From: Gracilaria domingensis
Taxonomy: Eukaryota > Rhodophyta > Florideophyceae > Gracilariales > Gracilariaceae
Assembly: GCA_022539475.1 (NCBI GenBank)
Contig: VCMS01000007.1
Span: 293,496-357,495, forward strand
Direction of reading: 5' to 3'
Length of the DNA stretch: 64,000 nt
Both the position numbers and the translations under genes were made by a program. The stretch's first letter is position 1. Each line of letters opens with the position of its first letter. Below are positions 60,208 through 64,000 of the stretch, one piece after another. The notes under the pieces were generated by a model. The model saw nothing but the letters and a program-made list of their open reading frames with translations, was not told the DNA's origin and made no database searches.

Positions 60208-63200
60208 TCATACGAGGTTGTCTTCCCGATCCAAAGCTTGAAGTATAACTCGGGGCCTCGAGGTAAGGCATCCATGTGACGAACTGGTCGTTGGTGCGTT
60301 CTGAGTGGATGAAACCTCTGAGCCAGAAGCAGTCATTTGGTCACTAGTCTCGACGACGCTCGCTGAGGAGTTTGCCCCATGTCTTTCGTCCGAATTACCA
60401 GTACTAGTGGATGGTACAGGTGTTGGTGTGAATATCTTATATCCACCTGATGCGGACGTCATACCCCCAAAACCTGGCACCGCAGGTCTCGCCGGTGTCG
60501 CAATTGCTGGCGTTGGTGCAGGAGGTCTTCCTTTGTTGAAGGTATCAACATACGCCCTTCTGTTCGAGCGACGCCCGCCTCCCGCTCTGTACTTATTGCC
60601 GTTTCTTGCTGAAGAAGTCGTGTATGATGGCGCAGCGGAGTATGGTACAGGGGCACTTGCGGCGGAAGCAACGGACGTAGCGCTTCCATCATCGCCACCA
60701 ACGCTGTTGTCCAGGGAACCGGGGTATGACGACAGTGGATTGAAGGGTGTCGACACTTGATCATGAGAATTAGACATGTTCAAGTCATTGAGATCATGGG
60801 CATCTTGAGCGCTTTGAGAGCGCATGAGAGCGGTAGAATTATGATCACTGTTGGAAGGATTTGGAAGTAGATCATAACTAGCGCTGGTCTGAACGTTGCT
60901 TCCTTCACTACCAAACATATTATCATCGTCTGGCGGCGGTGGTGGGACGTCCTCTTCTTCCTCCGGATCCTCTCCTTCAATAACCCATCGGCCTCGCTGC
61001 TTGTCAAAAACGAACTTATTCTCTTCTCCCATATGTGCTCTTGGAGGACCACCGAACGCTGCAGTCAACTTTTCTCGCAAGCGTTCTCTCCATCCTTTCT
61101 TCGATTGCGGGTTTTCCATTGAGGTATCCGTCTGTTTCGATGCGCGTGCGGGTTTCTTCGGATGTAGCGGGGGTTTCTTCTCCGAAGTTTGAGATTGCAA
61201 GGTCATGTCAGATGCAGAACGTCGATGAACAAGAGCATTACTCTTCTCTTCTCTAGTAACCTTCTGCACGGGCACACCATTAAATACAGTTTGCTCGGTC
61301 TTTCCAGCCGACATGTCTATTTGGGGAGTGCTGACGTGTGGCCTAACTTCGTATGATTGAATTTGCTGTCCAGATGTTGTCTCGGCGGTACCTGCGAATT
61401 GGGAACCACTGAAGTATTCACTCGGAAGTGCCCCCACTGAAGATGATCGCATATGGCTAGGCGTAAGAGGTTGTCCAATCGCTCTTGTACCAGCTCCGCC
61501 ATCAAGACCAAACTGTGCGGGCTGCGCTTGAGCAAGGAATGCAGCTGGAGGTGCACGTGAAGGAGGAGGCGGAGAAAGGTCCAAGTCTGCGGGAGCAATG
61601 AGCCCGACAGTTTTCTGCACAAAGCTATTCCACTTCTCCTTTCCACTCTTTTCTTTCAGCACAGAGGCTTGGTTGCTGTCATTTGAAAACTTGGAAGCCT
61701 CAGCAGGATTAAATACCCCAGCAGGCTGCGAGTCAATGGATAGATGAGGCGGCTGGTTGACGTGAATGCGATCCGGGGCAACGTGAACCTGACCAAATCC
61801 AGTAGATGGCGTAGGCAAAAATGATTGGGAAACAGTCCTCAGGTTCTGACTTGCAAGTTCCTGAGGTGACTCTTTCTCAGCTTGGTCCTTCAAACCACGA
61901 GCAAAAACAGATGATAGCGACTTTCCAAGAGCAGATAGTCTTGTCAGTTTCTCACCTTTCTCTTCCACTCCTAGATGAGCTCGTAGCTGTTGCTCGAAAG
62001 ATTCCAAACACGACAAGAAAGGAGGCGTAAACAGCTGCGCAGCAACGCTGTTCCCTGAATCGAATATCGCTCGAACCTCCTTCGATATTGAGTTACAATG
62101 AGCCAATGCAACCTCAGCTCGCCCCACTGATGCTATTTCAAGCGCAAGAAGCAATCGAAACGGTAGAAGATGGGGGAATGTTTTCCCATTTCGGGCATTC
62201 ACTGTTGCCTCGAAGATAATTGATTGCAATATAGCTGCTGGGGATCCAAATGATCTCGGAAGTCCAGGAGCTATGTTAGGGTTTGCACCCAGAAGACATA
62301 TTGCGTTTCGATCTAGAGAGTGCAGACGACCCGAAAGTAGATAACATACATGCGATCCGACAATATCATCATTTTGTGAAAGAAGGGCATCTCCTACTTG
62401 ATCAATAAGAGACATGAATCGCTTGCGCTTCTCGTTGTCTGTGGCAATGGATGCAACACTTGTTAGAAGCATTCCGACATTTTTTCTCCAGTCTCCCAGC
62501 CCAGCAGTCGAAGTAATCCGCCTAGTTATCTCCGAATCATTTTCGGACAAGGAGAAACATAGTGTCTGCAATGCTGATCCCTCGTGCAAAGTGACCTTCG
62601 CGAAATCACAGAGAACGGACATATAGAGCTTTCTGTCAATCAGGCCAGCAAGAACTAAAGCTAAGGACCAAAGCCCCGAAGTCTTAGCGCAGTTGACGGC
62701 CTCAACACCCTTTCCTTCAGTGAGCAGTCGTTCTACCTCATTCGTTACATCTCTGTCGCTGAAGTCAGATTTCTTAGAAAAAGACCCTGATGATGAGTCA
62801 TCCTTTTGTTTCAATGCAGCTGATGCTTCGGGTTTCTTCCCAAACAAAGGGACACTCGTTGGACCGCACACTGCACGACTTGCAGATCTTCTCCAATCTC
62901 CATGACCCGTGCGACAGAGAAGCGCTAACACACGCCATAAAGCCGCTCGACTTTCAGCAGCGGGACCACGTAGTCCAACAGAGAGCTGAGAGAGGCCATC
63001 ACACATCTTCGCATAAGCTTCCAACTCTGAAACTTGAACCGGATAGGACACCGGCTCAACTGCTTCTGCAGCAGCGACCCAATCGTCATTCGTACCGTCC
63101 CCTGAAAGTGCAGTCACATCAAAGACTTGAACACTTTGACTGCCACTATTATCATCCTTCGGTATCGACGAAACTCTATCCAACTGCTCGTCCTGCATGG

Positions 63201-64000
63201 AAGGGAAAACGGTTACAAATGACCCAGCGAAGCCCCACGAAATAATAGGTCGCGGTCCAAGCTGGATCATATCACCGGACGGATTAGTATCCATGATAGA
63301 GAATGGATATGAGAACAACGAGGTATCTAAATAAGTACTGTCTTGCTGCGTCTCCGGAACGGTCGGTGCTGAAGCGGTGTAGTTTCCGTAGCCGTCATAT
63401 GCATAGGCGTTGGGCAGGGGGGTTTCCACGGGGAGAGTACCTTTCGCTGGACTAAGTTCGGAAGCGTTCTCGTAGCTCGACAAGGAATCCTTCGGTACTA
63501 GGCAAGGGTTCGTTGAATGAGTACTAGCGGGCATAGAGAACCCTTCGTCCGCCGAAGTTTCAACATTCTCTTGCTCCATACCACCTTGGCCCCAATACGC
63601 AGCCGAAAGGTCGTTCCGTGTTGCTTGGAATGCCATCGTAGAGTATGGATCACCATTGACAGACGTGTTATGCGCTCCCTCGCCCACTTCTAGACATGTT
63701 CCTGGTTCTTGATATGAAGCTGGATACAGTTCAGCAACGGGTACATTTCTTTCTACAACGGTTTCACTAGGCGCGGCAGGTAATCTCTGTCTGGGAGCAT
63801 AATTGGCCGCCGAATCTCCATTGTCTTCAGATATATACACTTGCCGTGGTTCGAAGGATTGGGCAATATCTGAGGATTCTGGTATCAGTTTGTACGGGTC
63901 AGGATGTCCTTCTGGTGCATCGACCGTAGGTGAAGCATGCTGAGTTGGTTCTGAATAGTTAACATGAGACTCACTCCCACCCAGTTTTGCAGCCTGACTT
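60208..64000 (-). CDS. SEC16: SEC16-like COPII scaffold, 5' end beyond the window
   Basis: Peripheral protein of ER exit sites that organises COPII coat assembly. The frame is open to the right edge, so more than 1260 residues are present and the start is missing. N-terminal part disordered; then IISWGFAGSFVTVFPSMQ, the strand before the Sec16 central domain. The helical ACE1-type central domain follows (RAALWRVLALLCRTGHGDW, EGVEAVNCAKTSGLWSLALVLAGLI, GDWRKNVGMLLTS, SHVCYLLSGRL), which binds SEC13. The C-terminal half is Pro/Ser/Gln-rich with KKGWRERLREKLTAAFGGP and WVIEGEDPEEEEDVPPPPP, patterns shared with plant SEC16/MAIGO5, and ends in a Gly/Arg/Asn segment. No intron seen. Confidence 0.87.
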   Translation of the reverse strand, partial: SQAAKLGGSESHVNYSEPTQHASPTVDAPEGHPDPYKLIPESSDIAQSFEPRQVYISEDNGDSAANYAPRQRLPAAPSETVVERNVPVAELYPASYQEPGTCLEVGEGAHNTSVNGDPYSTMAFQATRNDLSAAYWGQGGMEQENVETSADEGFSMPASTHSTNPCLVPKDSLSSYENASELSPAKGTLPVETPLPNAYAYDGYGNYTASAPTVPETQQDSTYLDTSLFSYPFSIMDTNPSGDMIQLGPRPIISWGFAGSFVTVFPSMQDEQLDRVSSIPKDDNSGSQSVQVFDVTALSGDGTNDDWVAAAEAVEPVSYPVQVSELEAYAKMCDGLSQLSVGLRGPAAESRAALWRVLALLCRTGHGDWRRSASRAVCGPTSVPLFGKKPEASAALKQKDDSSSGSFSKKSDFSDRDVTNEVERLLTEGKGVEAVNCAKTSGLWSLALVLAGLIDRKLYMSVLCDFAKVTLHEGSALQTLCFSLSENDSEITRRITSTAGLGDWRKNVGMLLTSVASIATDNEKRKRFMSLIDQVGDALLSQNDDIVGSHVCYLLSGRLHSLDRNAICLLGANPNIAPGLPRSFGSPAAILQSIIFEATVNARNGKTFPHLLPFRLLLALEIASVGRAEVALAHCNSISKEVRAIFDSGNSVAAQLFTPPFLSCLESFEQQLRAHLGVEEKGEKLTRLSALGKSLSSVFARGLKDQAEKESPQELASQNLRTVSQSFLPTPSTGFGQVHVAPDRIHVNQPPHLSIDSQPAGVFNPAEASKFSNDSNQASVLKEKSGKEKWNSFVQKTVGLIAPADLDLSPPPPSRAPPAAFLAQAQPAQFGLDGGAGTRAIGQPLTPSHMRSSSVGALPSEYFSGSQFAGTAETTSGQQIQSYEVRPHVSTPQIDMSAGKTEQTVFNGVPVQKVTREEKSNALVHRRSASDMTLQSQTSEKKPPLHPKKPARASKQTDTSMENPQSKKGWRERLREKLTAAFGGPPRAHMGEENKFVFDKQRGRWVIEGEDPEEEEDVPPPPPDDDNMFGSEGSNVQTSASYDLLPNPSNSDHNSTALMRSQSAQDAHDLNDLNMSNSHDQVSTPFNPLSSYPGSLDNSVGGDDGSATSVASAASAPVPYSAAPSYTTSSARNGNKYRAGGGRRSNRRAYVDTFNKGRPPAPTPAIATPARPAVPGFGGMTSASGGYKIFTPTPVPSTSTGNSDERHGANSSASVVETSDQMTASGSEVSSTQNAPTTSSSHGCLTSRPRVILQALDREDNLV

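Noticed and set aside
1-64000. tRNA, rRNA or CRISPR features
   Set aside because: No B-box with matching cloverleaf arms, no rRNA stretches and no regularly spaced repeats were seen.

Overview
The window is nuclear DNA from a photosynthetic eukaryote, most likely a red alga (Rhodophyta). The evidence is a plastid ATP/ADP translocase, several nucleus-encoded plastid precursors whose transit peptides carry a phenylalanine near the N-terminus, an NADPH oxidase with extra membrane helices between its FAD and NADP segments, and compact genes with few introns. Introns are 67-256 nt, begin GT and end AG, and often carry a CTAAC/TACTAAC branch site 20-60 nt before the acceptor. The genus cannot be named from the sequence.

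Layout. 1-33.9 kb is gene-rich and mixed-strand: COP9 signalosome subunit 6 (+), a telobox Myb protein (-), plastid ATP/ADP translocase (-), a chloroplast glutamyl endopeptidase (-) diverging from the lariat debranching enzyme DBR1 (+), the Polycomb WD40 protein EED/ESC (+, one intron), a patch of decayed LINE 3' ends (17.5-19.0 kb), plastid ribosomal protein bL10 (-), an RPP38-like RNase P/MRP subunit (+), the cullin-type APC/C subunit APC2 (-), a three-exon complex I subunit NDUFB7 (+), mitochondrial pyruvate dehydrogenase E2 (+, two exons), two unidentified plastid-targeted proteins, and a four-exon NADPH oxidase (+).

34.7-52.0 kb is a nest of mobile DNA. A 987-aa protein resembling fungal Plavaka/CACTA-type transposases (C2H2 finger plus a candidate DDE core) lies head-to-head, about 200 bp apart, with an intron-rich minus-strand gene of unknown function. 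The first coding exon of that gene is split by a 12,345-bp Ty3/gypsy chromovirus (36169-48513). The element has 816-bp LTRs that differ at one base by eye, and a 5-bp GTGGG target duplication. It carries gag, then pol in the -1 frame joined through a GTTAAAC slippery heptamer, a long disordered extension ending in a chromodomain, and a 681-aa antisense ORF between pol and the 3' LTR. I regard this antisense ORF as the least explained item in the window.

52.0-64 kb holds a long stretch with no convincing gene but with large palindromes, an uncharacterised 530-aa protein (-) and an exostosin-family glycosyltransferase (+, three exons) diverging from a very GC-rich island, and the C-terminal part of the COPII scaffold SEC16 (-), which runs off the right edge.

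Apart from shared promoters of divergent pairs there is no operon-like organisation. The host genes are unrelated housekeeping functions (protein turnover, splicing, tRNA processing, chromatin, plastid and mitochondrial energy metabolism, secretion). No tRNA, rRNA or CRISPR array was recognised.
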